From an uncultured Acidimicrobiales bacterium (GTDB lineage: Bacteria; Actinomycetota; Acidimicrobiia; Acidimicrobiales; SZUA-35), in contig CALIFY010000007.1 of the NCBI GenBank assembly GCA_938021675.1, positions 1 through 64,000 on the forward strand: DNA of 64,000 bases, read 5' to 3'. The notes beneath the pieces were generated by a model. That model was given only the letters and a program-made list of their open reading frames with translations, was not told the origin of the DNA and ran no database searches. The position numbers were made by a program, and so were the translations under genes. This document shows, piece after piece, positions 24,762 through 34,406 of the stretch (its first letter is position 1; each line of letters starts with the position of its first letter).

Positions 24762-26414
24762 ATGTCCCGCTCTCTCCGCCCCCACCCACAGTCGATATCT
24801 CGATCGGGTCCGATCCTGGTCATCGTCGCCGACGGGGTCGGCGTGGCCCCGCCCGGTCCGGCGAATGCGGTTCACGAGGCGTACACCCCAACCATCGACC
24901 GGTTGACCGGATCTGAACTGGCATGCCAGTTGGCGGCTCACGGCGAAGCGGTCGGTCTCCCGAGCGACGACGACATGGGCAACAGCGAGGTAGGACACAA
25001 CGCGCTCGGTGCCGGTCGAATCTTTGACCAAGGGGCAAAGCTGGTCAACAAAGCAATCGCCGATGGGACGTTGTTCGAGACCGAAGCGTGGCGAGAGACC
25101 ATAGCCCGGACGAGTGGACCGGAAGCGGGCACGCTCCATTTGCTCGGGTTGCACAGCGACGGCAACGTGCATGCCCACACCGATCACCTGTATTCGTTGC
25201 TTCGCCGTGCGGTGTCCGAGGGAGTATCTCGGGCTCGGGTCCACGTGCTGCTCGACGGGCGTGACGTCGCAGCACGCTCTGCGTTGGATTACCTCGAAAC
25301 TACCGAGGCGGTATTGGCCGAGATCGTGGCTGGCAATCCCGGCTCCGACTATCGCATCGCCTCGGGCGGTGGACGGATGACGATCACCATGGACCGCTAT
25401 GGAGCGGACTGGCCGATGGTAAAGGCGGGCTACGACTGCCACACCCACGGCATCGGTCGGGCCTTTGCCAGCGCACGCGAAGCGGTCGAGACCATGTACG
25501 CAGAGACCGATAGCGGCGACCAAAATCTCGACCCATTCGTGGTGGTCGATGGTGATGGGGCACCGGTCGGTCCGATGGCCGACGGTGACGCTGTGGTGTT
25601 GTGGAACTTCCGCGGCGATCGGGCCATCGAGATCAGCCAAGCGTACGAGGAGAGCGATTTCACCGCCTTCGAGCGAGGCGATCACCCTGATGTGTCGTTT
25701 GCCGGCATGCTCCAATACGACGGTGATCTGTTGGTTCCAAAGCGGTACCTGGTGCCACCACCGGCGATCGATCGGACGATGGGGGAGTTCCTGTGTGCTG
25801 AAGGCGAGCCTTCGTTCGCGGTGAGCGAAACTCAAAAGTTCGGGCACGTCACGTACTTCTGGAACGGGAACCGGTCCGGCTACATCGATGAGTCGCTTGA
25901 GACGTACATCGAAGTTCCGTCCGACAACGTCGAGTTCAACAAGACCCCCGGCATGAAGCTGCGGGAGATCACCGACAAGACCATCGAGCTTATGCGGTCC
26001 GGTCGTTATCGGTTCGGAAGAATCAACTTCCCGAACGGTGACATGGTCGGCCACACCGGTGACCTCCAAGCCACCATCGAGGCCATGGAAGTTCAGGACG
26101 AGTGTGTTGCGCAGCTTTGCAAGACGATCGACGAGATCGGGGGCGTATTGATCTACACCGCAGACCACGGCAACGCCGACATTATGTACACCGAGAAAGA
26201 CGGGACCCGCCTGCCGAAGACGTCGCACACGTTAAGCCCGGTACCGTTCGCCATCTACGACCCTGGCTACGGTGGCGAGTACAAGCTGGCTTCGGTCGAA
26301 GGTGCTGGTTTGGCCAACGTGGCGGCCACGGTCTTTGAGTTGATGGGGTACCACGCGCCGGACGACTACGAGCCCAGTCTGTTGGAGTTCCTTCACCAAC
26401 CCGCGGGGGAGTAG
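24762..26414 (+). CDS. gpmI: 2,3-bisphosphoglycerate-independent phosphoglycerate mutase
   Basis: 550 residues. An alkaline-phosphatase-like core is evident: ILVIVADGVGVAPPGPANAV near the start, DDMGNSEVGHNALGAGRIFD with the phosphorylated Ser, a middle transferase domain (HLLGLHSDGNVHAHTDHL, VLLDGRDVAARSALDYL), and the C-terminal metal sites NGDMVGHTGDL and YTADHGNADIM. It interconverts 3- and 2-phosphoglycerate with Mn2+. TATCCT stands seven bases before the ATG, a leaderless arrangement. Confidence 0.95.
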   Translation: MSRSLRPHPQSISRSGPILVIVADGVGVAPPGPANAVHEAYTPTIDRLTGSELACQLAAHGEAVGLPSDDDMGNSEVGHNALGAGRIFDQGAKLVNKAIADGTLFETEAWRETIARTSGPEAGTLHLLGLHSDGNVHAHTDHLYSLLRRAVSEGVSRARVHVLLDGRDVAARSALDYLETTEAVLAEIVAGNPGSDYRIASGGGRMTITMDRYGADWPMVKAGYDCHTHGIGRAFASAREAVETMYAETDSGDQNLDPFVVVDGDGAPVGPMADGDAVVLWNFRGDRAIEISQAYEESDFTAFERGDHPDVSFAGMLQYDGDLLVPKRYLVPPPAIDRTMGEFLCAEGEPSFAVSETQKFGHVTYFWNGNRSGYIDESLETYIEVPSDNVEFNKTPGMKLREITDKTIELMRSGRYRFGRINFPNGDMVGHTGDLQATIEAMEVQDECVAQLCKTIDEIGGVLIYTADHGNADIMYTEKDGTRLPKTSHTLSPVPFAIYDPGYGGEYKLASVEGAGLANVAATVFELMGYHAPDDYEPSLLEFLHQPAGE

Positions 26415-26424
26415 AGATCACTCC

Positions 26425-26892
26425 GATGGACACGGCGGTCGACGGTTTCAGTTGGGTTCGTGTCGTCGGGCTCTTCACCCCCATCGCTTGCGGGTGGTTT
26501 CGGTGGCTGCTCTTGTCCTCCTCGTCGCCGGTTTTGGGGTTATCAACCCGCTTTTGATTCGGGTTGTATTCGATCGAGGGCTTACTCGCATCTCCAGCAG
26601 CACTTGGCGGAGTCAGTTTCGAGGAAGGGCCGGGACAACCTGACGTACGGCCGTCCCGGCGCCCGCGTATCGCTTCATGCCCCGCGTATTCGACCGTGGG
26701 CAGATCGTGCAATCGGGTGACCACCAGACGCTGTTGGCCCAGGGCGGGGCCTACGCCCGCTTGCACCGGGAGCAGTTCGGTGGTGGTGAGATCGAGACAA
26801 CGTGTGCAGATGGTGTGGTTTATAAGGATGGGCGCTGTCGGCTGTTTCCCGCCGGCTCTGGCACCAGGTCAGGCTCGGACTCTCGGGCGTAG
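26425..26892 (+). pseudogene. Collapsed ABC exporter gene
   Basis: The first 170 bases read, with one frameshift, as the start of a fused ABC exporter (FSWVRVVGLFTP, then HRLRVVSVAALVLLVAGFGV and INPLLIRVVFDRGL). The last 215 bases read as its extreme C-terminus (RVFDRGQIVQSGDHQTLLAQ, GGAYARLHREQFGGGEIE). The membrane domain, Walker A, signature and Walker B motifs are all missing. I infer a large internal deletion plus frameshifts. Confidence 0.75.
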
Positions 26893-27021
26893 CGTCTCGC
26901 CGACCTCTTCCCACGACGGTATAAATATGGCTGATTTGCGTTGAGCCATTTGAAGTGAAATGCTGCTCCCACAACACGGCGTGGGCTCGCTCAACCATCA
27001 CCTAAGTGCGGAGCCTTTTGT

Positions 27022-27963
27022 ATGGAAAGCTTTAGCGTTGTCGTCCCCTGTTTCAACGAGGACGAGAATGTAGGTTTGTTGTACCGGCGAATCTGCGACC
27101 AGATGTCCCAGCTTGGAGAGTTCGAAATAATATTCGTCGACGACGGCAGTACTGACCAGACGTTGGAAGTCATCAAGGGTCTTGCGGTCGACGATCAACG
27201 GGTGAAGTACCTGTCGTTCTCCAAAAACTTTGGGTTGGAGCCTGCGTTTCGGGCAGGTTTTAGGTACGCCACCAAGCGGTGGATAATCCAGATCGATGCC
27301 GACATGCAGTCGCCTCCAGAAGAGATTCCGAAGCTTGTCGACGAAATTCGGCGTGGGCATGACATCGTATTCGCTCGACGTCGCAACCGGCAGGACAAGT
27401 TGTTCAAGAGGTTGGGGTCGATCGGTCAACACGTCATTGCTTCTCGTGTCTTTAACATCGAGATACCTCAGGGGGCTTCGACATTTCGGATTATCGATAG
27501 CCGAATCGCTAAACGAATCGCCTGCAGTCAGACGACACGACCGTATTTTCTCGCCGAATGCGTGGCCATCGGCGCCAAGTACGAATGTGTTGATGTCGAA
27601 CATCATCCCCGTGTCGCCGGTAAGTCAAAGTTTGGTATTCGCAGGTCATTTCGAGCGACGGCCGACCTGTTCATAGGTCATTCACTTGTTCCGCTGCGTC
27701 TATTTTTCTATCTCGTGGTTGCTATTGGGTTGTTCTATGTGTTGCTGGACGCCTCTCTTGCTTCGGCCTTGAGCGGAACATTGCTGGCCTTGGGTCTCTG
27801 GCTTAATGCTGGCTACATTGCTCGAATCGCAGATGGAGCTTCGTTTCAGGGAATGTATTTGATAAGAGATGCCAACTTCGAGGTTGATCCGGTCGACCTG
27901 TTGTATGGATCTAGTCTTCCAGAAGACCTCGCGGTTGAAGCGAACCGGTACCGGGCTTTATGA
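27022..27963 (+). CDS. Family 2 glycosyltransferase, polyprenyl-phosphate type with membrane tail
   Basis: 313 residues. The GT-A fold is clear: FSVVVPCFNEDENVGLLYRR, FEIIFVDDGSTDQTLEVIKG, and WIIQIDADMQSPPEEIPKLV with the DxD-like metal site. RHPRVAGKSKFGIRR-like residues (HHPRVAGKSKFGIRR) are typical of enzymes charging polyprenyl phosphate with a sugar. Two C-terminal helices (FFYLVVAIGLFYVLLD and GTLLALGLWLNAGYI) anchor it. GGAG lies about ten bases before ATG 27022. The following gene overlaps it by ATGA, and four genes form one unit. Confidence 0.88.
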   Translation: MESFSVVVPCFNEDENVGLLYRRICDQMSQLGEFEIIFVDDGSTDQTLEVIKGLAVDDQRVKYLSFSKNFGLEPAFRAGFRYATKRWIIQIDADMQSPPEEIPKLVDEIRRGHDIVFARRRNRQDKLFKRLGSIGQHVIASRVFNIEIPQGASTFRIIDSRIAKRIACSQTTRPYFLAECVAIGAKYECVDVEHHPRVAGKSKFGIRRSFRATADLFIGHSLVPLRLFFYLVVAIGLFYVLLDASLASALSGTLLALGLWLNAGYIARIADGASFQGMYLIRDANFEVDPVDLLYGSSLPEDLAVEANRYRAL

Positions 27964-29189
27964 ACAGTCCCACCATCGTAATGTTGGGGGCAAGCGTCGA
28001 TCAGCTCCCCTCTTACAGGGTTGCGCGAGATATGAACTACTACATCATTAGCTTCGACGGCAATCCTGATGCTTTCGCATTCCCATTGGCCAACGAGACG
28101 TACCCGGTTAGTGTGAGGGATCATCAGCAAATAGAGAAGATTCTTAATGGGCGACAGGTTGATGCGATCTACAGTCCGGCCAGCGATGCAGCCCGGCTAA
28201 GTGAATACCATCTAGCGAAGGCCTTCAAGACGCCAAAAAGGGTGTCCATGGATTCGGTGCGCGGCTCGGTGAGTAAGAGCTTCTTTTTGCACAAACTCCA
28301 ATGCATGGGGTTGCCGCATCATGCGCACATCCGAGGTAATGACCTGGCCGAACTCGCAAACGGTGTGAATGGCTGGAGCTATCCGTTCGTTGTCAAGCCA
28401 AACGATAGCTCAGGTAGCAAGGGGGTGAGGGTTGTGCGGTCGGCGGCCGAACTTGGTCGAGCGCTCGAGCAAGCCCGGTCGATCTCGCCAACTCAGTCGG
28501 TCGTCTGTGAGGAGCTGGTTGTCGGTATGCATTGCTCGGTGGATGTGTTCCTCCGAGATTCTCGAGTGGAATTCATGGCTGTTGCTCAAAAGATGATGAC
28601 AAGCGAGCCATTCATGATTCCGCTGCACTATGTAATGCCGGCAGAAGTTCGGGAACCGGTCCGGGACAGCATCAAAGAGTACGTCGAGCGTATATGTAAA
28701 GGTCTCGATATCGTGTCAGGTCCCATCACTTGTGACGTTGTGGTCAGGGATGCTGATGAAGCTGTGTACTTCATCGAGATGGGTGCTCGGGCGGCAGGCA
28801 ATGGGATCAGCATGCTAATGAACCACGCCTATGGTATCGACTACATCGACGCATCGTTGGGGGTTCATCTTGGGAAGAGTGTTTCGGTAAAACCGAAGTT
28901 CCATAAACACGTTGCGTTGATGACTGTCGCCAGTGGTGCGGCAGGAGTTATGCAGAAGGTATCTGGCGTTGACGTCTTGCTCGAAGATGGGGTCATTGTC
29001 GATTGTAAGATGTTCTATTCGCCAGGCCAGTTCGTCAAGAAGTTTGAAGAAGCATCTCACAAGCTTGGATATCTAGTCTTGGAAGGAGATTCCCCCGAGG
29101 AAATTGGCCGCAAGATGGAGTCTGTTGGGCGAGTATTGGACATACGTGTGGAGAGCAAGAATGCATTCCTTAGCGACACATTTGCGTAA
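27960..29189 (+). CDS. ATP-grasp ligase
   Basis: 409 residues. An N-terminal nucleotide-binding-like fold (IVMLGASVDQLPSYRVARD) precedes an ATP-grasp domain: YPFVVKPNDSSGSKGVRVV for ATP binding, SVVCEELVVGMHCSVDVFL, and FIEMGARAAGNGISMLM with the Mg2+ residues. Such enzymes join a carboxylate to an amine through an acyl-phosphate. Between a polyprenyl-sugar transferase and a flippase-like protein, I infer attachment of an amino acid or other acid to a lipid-linked sugar. ATG 27960 overlaps the previous stop. Base composition is lower in GC than in the flanks. Confidence 0.82.
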   Translation: MNSPTIVMLGASVDQLPSYRVARDMNYYIISFDGNPDAFAFPLANETYPVSVRDHQQIEKILNGRQVDAIYSPASDAARLSEYHLAKAFKTPKRVSMDSVRGSVSKSFFLHKLQCMGLPHHAHIRGNDLAELANGVNGWSYPFVVKPNDSSGSKGVRVVRSAAELGRALEQARSISPTQSVVCEELVVGMHCSVDVFLRDSRVEFMAVAQKMMTSEPFMIPLHYVMPAEVREPVRDSIKEYVERICKGLDIVSGPITCDVVVRDADEAVYFIEMGARAAGNGISMLMNHAYGIDYIDASLGVHLGKSVSVKPKFHKHVALMTVASGAAGVMQKVSGVDVLLEDGVIVDCKMFYSPGQFVKKFEEASHKLGYLVLEGDSPEEIGRKMESVGRVLDIRVESKNAFLSDTFA

Positions 29190-29820
29190 GAACACGACTG
29201 CAGGAGCCTATCTGCTGGTTGCCTTGGTGCTTACCGCGGTTATCTTGGCATTTCTGCCAATGGAAAAAGAGATTTCTTCCTTGTGGGTGTTTCTCTTCAA
29301 ATTATTGCCATTCGTATTCGCCACTCTAAGTATCGCCCACCTCGATTTCGTCGACGGAGTGCGCAAGAAGCTTGGTTTGGTCAGTGTTCCCGTTACATTT
29401 TTGGGGTTCTTTTGCTACTTCGTCCCGACCCTTTTCTTCTACTCTGATGAGTTCGAGGTGATGTACCAAACGATGTTGCTGGCGGTCCCGTACGTGATCT
29501 TGACACTTGCGTTCTCGTATCGGATGGGTGGTGGTTCTAGCGGAAATACGATTCGGTTGTCGTTCGCCATGTTGTTGTTGATGATTTCAGGAATCGAAGA
29601 CCTTGCCTTCGTGCTTCTGAGTAGTTTGTATGACCCCGATTGGCTAGGAGTGCCCGCAGTGTGGGATTGGGCATCACACATGACTGTCCGGGTCGGTCGG
29701 CCGGTGACGGCTTTCGAGGCGTACGTGTTCATTGCTGCCCATGTTGCTCTCGCGGTATTCGTCATGTTCTACCCCTTCCGCAGACTTGCCCGTATGGTTG
29801 ATCGCACCAGTGCGACCTGA
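29161..29820 (+). CDS. Multi-pass membrane protein of the glycosyltransferase/ATP-grasp unit
   Basis: 219 residues from ATG 29161, with GGAGAG eight bases upstream; it overlaps the ATP-grasp gene by 29 bases. About six hydrophobic helices are visible, including AYLLVALVLTAVILAFL, SVPVTFLGFFCYFVPTLFF, LSFAMLLLMISGIEDLAFVL and AYVFIAAHVALAVFVMFYPF. I do not recognise the family. Its fixed position between a ligase and a flippase-like protein suggests a role in export or modification of the same lipid-linked product. Confidence 0.72.
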   Translation: MHSLATHLRKNTTAGAYLLVALVLTAVILAFLPMEKEISSLWVFLFKLLPFVFATLSIAHLDFVDGVRKKLGLVSVPVTFLGFFCYFVPTLFFYSDEFEVMYQTMLLAVPYVILTLAFSYRMGGGSSGNTIRLSFAMLLLMISGIEDLAFVLLSSLYDPDWLGVPAVWDWASHMTVRVGRPVTAFEAYVFIAAHVALAVFVMFYPFRRLARMVDRTSAT

Positions 29821-30868
29821 GAGCGGAGGTTCGCTAAAGAAGCTCGCAGTATTTCTATTGAAGGCCCTCATCGCTGCAGCGTTGCTCGTGTTTCTGGGCG
29901 TCAATGGTCGGTTCGATTTCGAGCGCCAGGTCTCCGTCCTGCAGCGGCCGGTGCTGATCGCCGGATTGTTCTTGTTGTGGGTTTTGAGCTTCCTGGTACT
30001 CGTGGCTTGGCGTTGGCAGCGAATTGCCAACGTCCTCGACTTAGACCTACCCATTCTGTTTGCCATCGAGGCGCACGCTGTCGGCCTCTTTATGAGCTCC
30101 TGGTTGCCGGGTGGAATGGGAGGCGATATTTGGAAGGCCTATTCCTTTGGGAAACACCACTCGTCGCCCGAAAAGAAGTACTTGGCGTACGTTAGTGTTC
30201 TTCTTGACCGCACTCTTGGCCTCTACGCTGCGGTCTGCTGCGGAGCGGTAGCGATTCTCCTCAACGTGGAGTATTGGTTCACCGTCGACTACGGGTACCT
30301 ATCGGTCCTCGTCGTTGTCCTGTGGTCGCTCCTCTCGCTACTAGGCCTACTGGTGGCCGCAACTCCGCTGAGGTTGCCCGAGGTGCTACGGGTCCCATAC
30401 CGGAAGCTAGAAAGGCGATGGAGGTTCGTTGGGGCGTTTCCTCACATGGTCGTGCTTGCGAGGGAGAACAGACGGCATCTAGGGGGCGGTCTTTTGCTGT
30501 CGATTCTGATTCAGTTGGTAAACGTTTTGTTCTTTGTGGTGGTGACACAGGCGGTTACTTCGCAGCGCGTTGGTTTCCAATGGATTGCCCCAGTGTTCGC
30601 CATTGGGCTAATTGCCGCCGTCCTCCCCATCGCTCCCGGTGGTGTTGGCGTTGGGCACTACGCGTTCGATGTGTTGTTCGTTGGCATCGGGCTGACGGGC
30701 GGAGCCGATGTGTTCAACTTCTTTCTCATCGTGACAACCCTCTTCAGCCTCGTCGGCGTGGCGCCATTCCTATTTTCCAGAATCCGCCCGTCGGGGGTGG
30801 AATCTGGCCATGTTGCTTACAGCGCCGATTCGACCCGGATCCGGGCCACGGTGCCAGATGCGCAGTAG
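29810..30868 (+). CDS. UPF0104 / LPG-synthase transmembrane-domain (AglD-like) protein
   Basis: 352 residues from GTG 29810, overlapping the previous gene by 11 bases. It shows the family pattern: LKALIAAALLVFLGVNG, a conserved loop SSWLPGGMGGDIWKAYSFGK, LLDRTLGLYAAVCCGAVAI, and IAAVLPIAPGGVGVGHYAF. Members resemble the flippase half of lysyl-phosphatidylglycerol synthase or archaeal AglD and are often found with polyprenyl glycosyltransferases. I infer transfer or flipping of a modified lipid. Its 3' end overlaps the convergent propeller gene by 52 bases. Confidence 0.83.
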   Translation: MRPESGGSLKKLAVFLLKALIAAALLVFLGVNGRFDFERQVSVLQRPVLIAGLFLLWVLSFLVLVAWRWQRIANVLDLDLPILFAIEAHAVGLFMSSWLPGGMGGDIWKAYSFGKHHSSPEKKYLAYVSVLLDRTLGLYAAVCCGAVAILLNVEYWFTVDYGYLSVLVVVLWSLLSLLGLLVAATPLRLPEVLRVPYRKLERRWRFVGAFPHMVVLARENRRHLGGGLLLSILIQLVNVLFFVVVTQAVTSQRVGFQWIAPVFAIGLIAAVLPIAPGGVGVGHYAFDVLFVGIGLTGGADVFNFFLIVTTLFSLVGVAPFLFSRIRPSGVESGHVAYSADSTRIRATVPDAQ

Positions 30869-32259
30869 TACAAATCTCGGTGCCACCCGGGGGTCAGGTA
30901 CATGCCGTCAAGGGTGGTCGCACCGGTCGCCACTCGGCTCTTCATCGTGCCGGTTCGAATGTCGAGAACGACGAGATCGTCGCTGGTCTGATTCTCGGCC
31001 AGGAACCGAAAGTCGTTTACTACCAACTCGTTGGTGTCCGGGAAGAGCAATGGTGGCATCGACGGGCGGAATGGTTGGTACCACAACATGTCTGGCGCGT
31101 TCCGGTCTGAGACGTCGAATCCGGCCAATCCGGTGTGGCAGGTGTCCCAGGCCAACAACACGTCATCATGGATCAACGGCGACGCGATGACCCAGCCGCC
31201 GGAATTCTCGGTTGGGGTGATCTCCACGATGACGTCTGGGTCGCGGATGTCTACTCCGATGACCCGGATGGGATCGTTCCAGGTGGAGTCCGGTAGCTCC
31301 TGGACCTCGGGGTACGCCCCGTGGGCTTGTTGTTCGGTGGAGAACTTGCGTTGGACGGTGTCGACGCTGCCGTTGTTCATGAGCCAGACAAATCCGTCGA
31401 CGATTGTGGCGTCCCAGGCCAGTCCGCCCTGGCCTTGGTGCCGATAGCGCGGTTGCCAGGTGCTATCGATCAGTAGCTCGCGCCCGGTCCACCGATATCG
31501 GAACAGGCGGGTCTCCCCGACGACGTATATGTCGTCGCCACCGGCGGCGGGGATGGTCGACAACCGGCCCATCGATGCTTCTGGTAACTCGACCGATGTC
31601 AGCACGTCAAGGTCGGCGTTGCAGATCGTGAGCGTCGATGGCTCCGGGCCGAGTCGGAGGTCTTTGGTGGCGATCGATCCGTCTCCCAGGATCAGCATGC
31701 CGTTGTGGGCATGGTCGACCGGGAGTTCGCGTTGTGCCTTGATTCGGCACGCGAGGTCTAGGCGGTGGACGAAGGAGCCGTTGGCGACGTACAGGTCGCC
31801 GTTGGCGTGGGCGACCAGAGAGCCTGGCCACTCGTGGCCCCCGGCAGGGAGTTCGCCTGAAGATGCGGCCGGGGTGAGGGTGATCGGATCGACGCGCTCA
31901 ACCCATCCGGCGACGGTGGCCTCCGAAGCGGTCGTCGTGCCGTACAGGTAGAGCTGGCCCGGGTCTCGCTGAATGAACATCACCGGCCGACGGCCGGTGT
32001 GGCGTGTGTTTGCGACCAGCCGATCGGTTGGTTCGATGCCGAGGCCCCTCGACGGCACAATCTTTGGACGATGGTTGGCCCCGCACTCGACTGGCCACAC
32101 CGCGGGCCAATACCTGCCTGTTGTCACCCCGGTCAACCCCTCTGAACCGTCGGTTGATGTCGAGGCATCACCATACCGGCGTTGGAATTGGGGAATGCCC
32201 GTATCTGTCGTTGCTGGCGCCGATCCTACATATAACAAGCATCGTGGTCGGCCTGTCAT
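30817..32259 (-). CDS. Probable beta-propeller protein of unknown function
   Basis: 480 residues. Repeated blocks of the type GDLYVANGSFVHRLDL, DDIYVVGETRLFRYRWTG and DLVVLDIRTGTMKSRVATG, each with strand-turn-strand character, suggest a six- or seven-bladed propeller. No signal peptide is seen at the assigned ATG 32259, and the N-terminal 60 residues are not propeller-like, so the true start may be internal. It converges on the flippase-like gene with overlapping 3' ends and diverges from dnaK. No enzyme motif is recognisable. Confidence 0.68.
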   Translation of the reverse strand: MTGRPRCLLYVGSAPATTDTGIPQFQRRYGDASTSTDGSEGLTGVTTGRYWPAVWPVECGANHRPKIVPSRGLGIEPTDRLVANTRHTGRRPVMFIQRDPGQLYLYGTTTASEATVAGWVERVDPITLTPAASSGELPAGGHEWPGSLVAHANGDLYVANGSFVHRLDLACRIKAQRELPVDHAHNGMLILGDGSIATKDLRLGPEPSTLTICNADLDVLTSVELPEASMGRLSTIPAAGGDDIYVVGETRLFRYRWTGRELLIDSTWQPRYRHQGQGGLAWDATIVDGFVWLMNNGSVDTVQRKFSTEQQAHGAYPEVQELPDSTWNDPIRVIGVDIRDPDVIVEITPTENSGGWVIASPLIHDDVLLAWDTCHTGLAGFDVSDRNAPDMLWYQPFRPSMPPLLFPDTNELVVNDFRFLAENQTSDDLVVLDIRTGTMKSRVATGATTLDGMYLTPGWHRDLYYCASGTVARIRVESAL

Positions 32260-32351
32260 CGTCTAGCCAACCCCGCTTTTGGTCGGTCGGCCACGAATGC
32301 TTCGTGTGTCTGGGCCGTTTCGTTCTGCGTTGCCTCTACGGCATCACAAAA

Positions 32352-32382
32352 GTTGCTAGTGGGGCACTCAACTATGTATAGT
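32352..32382 (+). promoter_or_regulatory. dnaK promoter with HAIR-like HspR operator
   Basis: A promoter TTGCTA (32353-32358), 18-base spacer, TATAGT (32377-32382) overlaps a HAIR-like site: TTGCTA-N7-ACTCAA matches CTTGAGT-N7-ACTCAAG well in the right half and partly in the left. A second dyad, ACTCAACTAT-GT-ATAGTTGGGT, covers the -10. HspR bound here would block transcription; the HspR gene ends the operon. Confidence 0.7.
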
Positions 32383-32461
32383 TGGGTCCACTGACCCGAT
32401 AGACAGGGAATGGGACAACTTCATTCGTCCCTAACGTCAACGCAGTAGGAGCACGCGCAAC

Positions 32462-34342
32462 ATGGCAAAGGCCGTTGGAATCGACCTCGGAACCACAAAC
32501 TCGGTGGTGGCTGTCCTGGAGGCCGGCGATCCCCTCGTCATCCCGAACGCTGAAGGTTCTCGCACGACCCCTTCGGTCGTCGCCTTCGGCAAGGATGATG
32601 GAGAGGTGATGGTTGGCGAGGTGGCGAAGCGTCAGGCCATCACCAACCCCGATCGCACCACTCGGTCGGTGAAGCGACACATGGGTACGAAGTGGAACAC
32701 CAAAATCGACACCAAGAACTACACCTCTCAGGAGATCTCGGCCCGAACCCTGATGAAGCTGAAGAGGGATGCGGAGGCGTATCTCGGCGACGCGGTGACG
32801 CAGGCCGTCATCACCGTCCCCGCCCACTTCGACGATGCGCAGCGAACCGCCACGAAAGAGGCGGGGACCATCGCTGGCCTTGAGGTGTTGCGAATCATCA
32901 ACGAACCGACTGCGGCCGCGTTGGCCTACGGGCTCGACAAGGCCGAGGCCGGCGATCAGACCGTGTTGGTGTTCGACCTCGGTGGCGGCACCTTCGACGT
33001 GTCGATTCTCGAAATCGGTGAGGGCGTGTTTGAGGTGAAGTCCACCTCCGGCGACACCGAACTCGGTGGCGACGATTGGGATCAGGCCATCATCGATTGG
33101 ATGGTGACCGAGTTCAAGAACAGCCATGGCGTCGACCTCGGGGCCGACAAGATGGCAGCCCAGCGCCTCAAGGAGGCGGCCGAGAAGGCCAAGATCGAAC
33201 TGTCGCAGGTCGCCACAAGCAACATCAACCTCCCGTTTGTGACGGCAACCGCTGAAGGCCCTCTCCATATGGAGTTGAGCCTGACCCGGGCCAAGTTCGA
33301 AGAACTGACCGCCGATTTGCTGGCCCGGGTGAAGGTGCCGGTCGAGTCGGCGCTGTCCGACGCGGGCCTCAAGCAGGCCGAAATCGACCATATCGTATTG
33401 GTCGGCGGGTCGACCCGGATGCCAGCGGTAGTCGAGCTGGTTGAGAAGATGACCGGCAAAGAGGCGAACAAGTCGGTAAACCCCGATGAGGTGGTCGCTG
33501 TTGGCGCCGCCATTCAAGCCGGCGTACTCAAGGGCGATGTGTCCGACGTGCTTCTACTTGATGTGACTCCATTGTCGCTGGGTATCGAGACCAAAGGTGG
33601 GGTGATGCACAAGCTGATCGAGCGCAACACCACGATCCCCACCAAGCGGACCGAAACGTTCTCCACCGCTGACGACAACCAGCCGCAGGTCGAGATTCAC
33701 GTGCTGCAAGGCGAGCGTGAGATGGCGGGGTACAACAAGACGCTTGGCAAGTTCCACCTCGTGGATCTTCCTCCCGCTCCCCGTGGGATCCCGCAGATCG
33801 AGGTCACGTTCGATATAGACGCAAACGGCATTGTGCATGTGTCGGCTCAGGATCGAGGGACCGGTAAAGAGCAATCGATCACCATCACCGGTCAATCGAC
33901 GCTGTCTGACGATGACATCGATCAGATGGTCAAAGATGCCGAAGCCCATGCAGAAGAAGATCGTCAACGCAAAGAAGAGGCGGACATTCGCAATTCCGCC
34001 GACTCGCTCGTCTACCAGACTGAAAAGCTGCTTTCCGACCAGGGCGACAAGATCCCCGAGGACGAAAAGAAGGCGGTGGACGAGGCGCTGGTAGAGGCCA
34101 AAGCGGCGCTGGAAGGCTCCGACATGGACGCCATCAAGGATTCAACCGAGAAGTTGATGAAGGCCAGCCAGACCGTTTCGACCAACCTGTATGAGCAGGC
34201 CGCAGCCTCCGATGCGTCCAGCTCGGCCGGTGGTGGCGAAGCGGCGGACGATGATGAGGTCGTCGATGCCGAGATCGTCGAAGACGACGACAGCGAGGGC
34301 GACAAGAGCGACAAGAGCGACAAGAGCGACGAGGCGTCGTGA
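32462..34342 (+). CDS. dnaK: Chaperone DnaK (Hsp70)
   Basis: 626 residues. It has the nucleotide-binding signatures [34 protein letters not shown] and [16 protein letters not shown], then the substrate domain ([20 protein letters not shown]) and a helical lid. The tail is rich in Asp/Ser/Lys with tandem DKS repeats. AGGAG precedes ATG 32462. It is the first gene of the dnaK-grpE-dnaJ-hspR operon and folds proteins with GrpE and DnaJ in the cytoplasm. Confidence 0.98.
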   Translation: MAKAVGIDLGTTNSVVAVLEAGDPLVIPNAEGSRTTPSVVAFGKDDGEVMVGEVAKRQAITNPDRTTRSVKRHMGTKWNTKIDTKNYTSQEISARTLMKLKRDAEAYLGDAVTQAVITVPAHFDDAQRTATKEAGTIAGLEVLRIINEPTAAALAYGLDKAEAGDQTVLVFDLGGGTFDVSILEIGEGVFEVKSTSGDTELGGDDWDQAIIDWMVTEFKNSHGVDLGADKMAAQRLKEAAEKAKIELSQVATSNINLPFVTATAEGPLHMELSLTRAKFEELTADLLARVKVPVESALSDAGLKQAEIDHIVLVGGSTRMPAVVELVEKMTGKEANKSVNPDEVVAVGAAIQAGVLKGDVSDVLLLDVTPLSLGIETKGGVMHKLIERNTTIPTKRTETFSTADDNQPQVEIHVLQGEREMAGYNKTLGKFHLVDLPPAPRGIPQIEVTFDIDANGIVHVSAQDRGTGKEQSITITGQSTLSDDDIDQMVKDAEAHAEEDRQRKEEADIRNSADSLVYQTEKLLSDQGDKIPEDEKKAVDEALVEAKAALEGSDMDAIKDSTEKLMKASQTVSTNLYEQAAASDASSSAGGGEAADDDEVVDAEIVEDDDSEGDKSDKSDKSDEAS

Positions 34343-34406
34343 GCGGCAGCCCGTTGATATGCGATCGGCTCCGCTTTGCGGCGGAGCATCGCAGGAGGAT
34401 CGCCCT

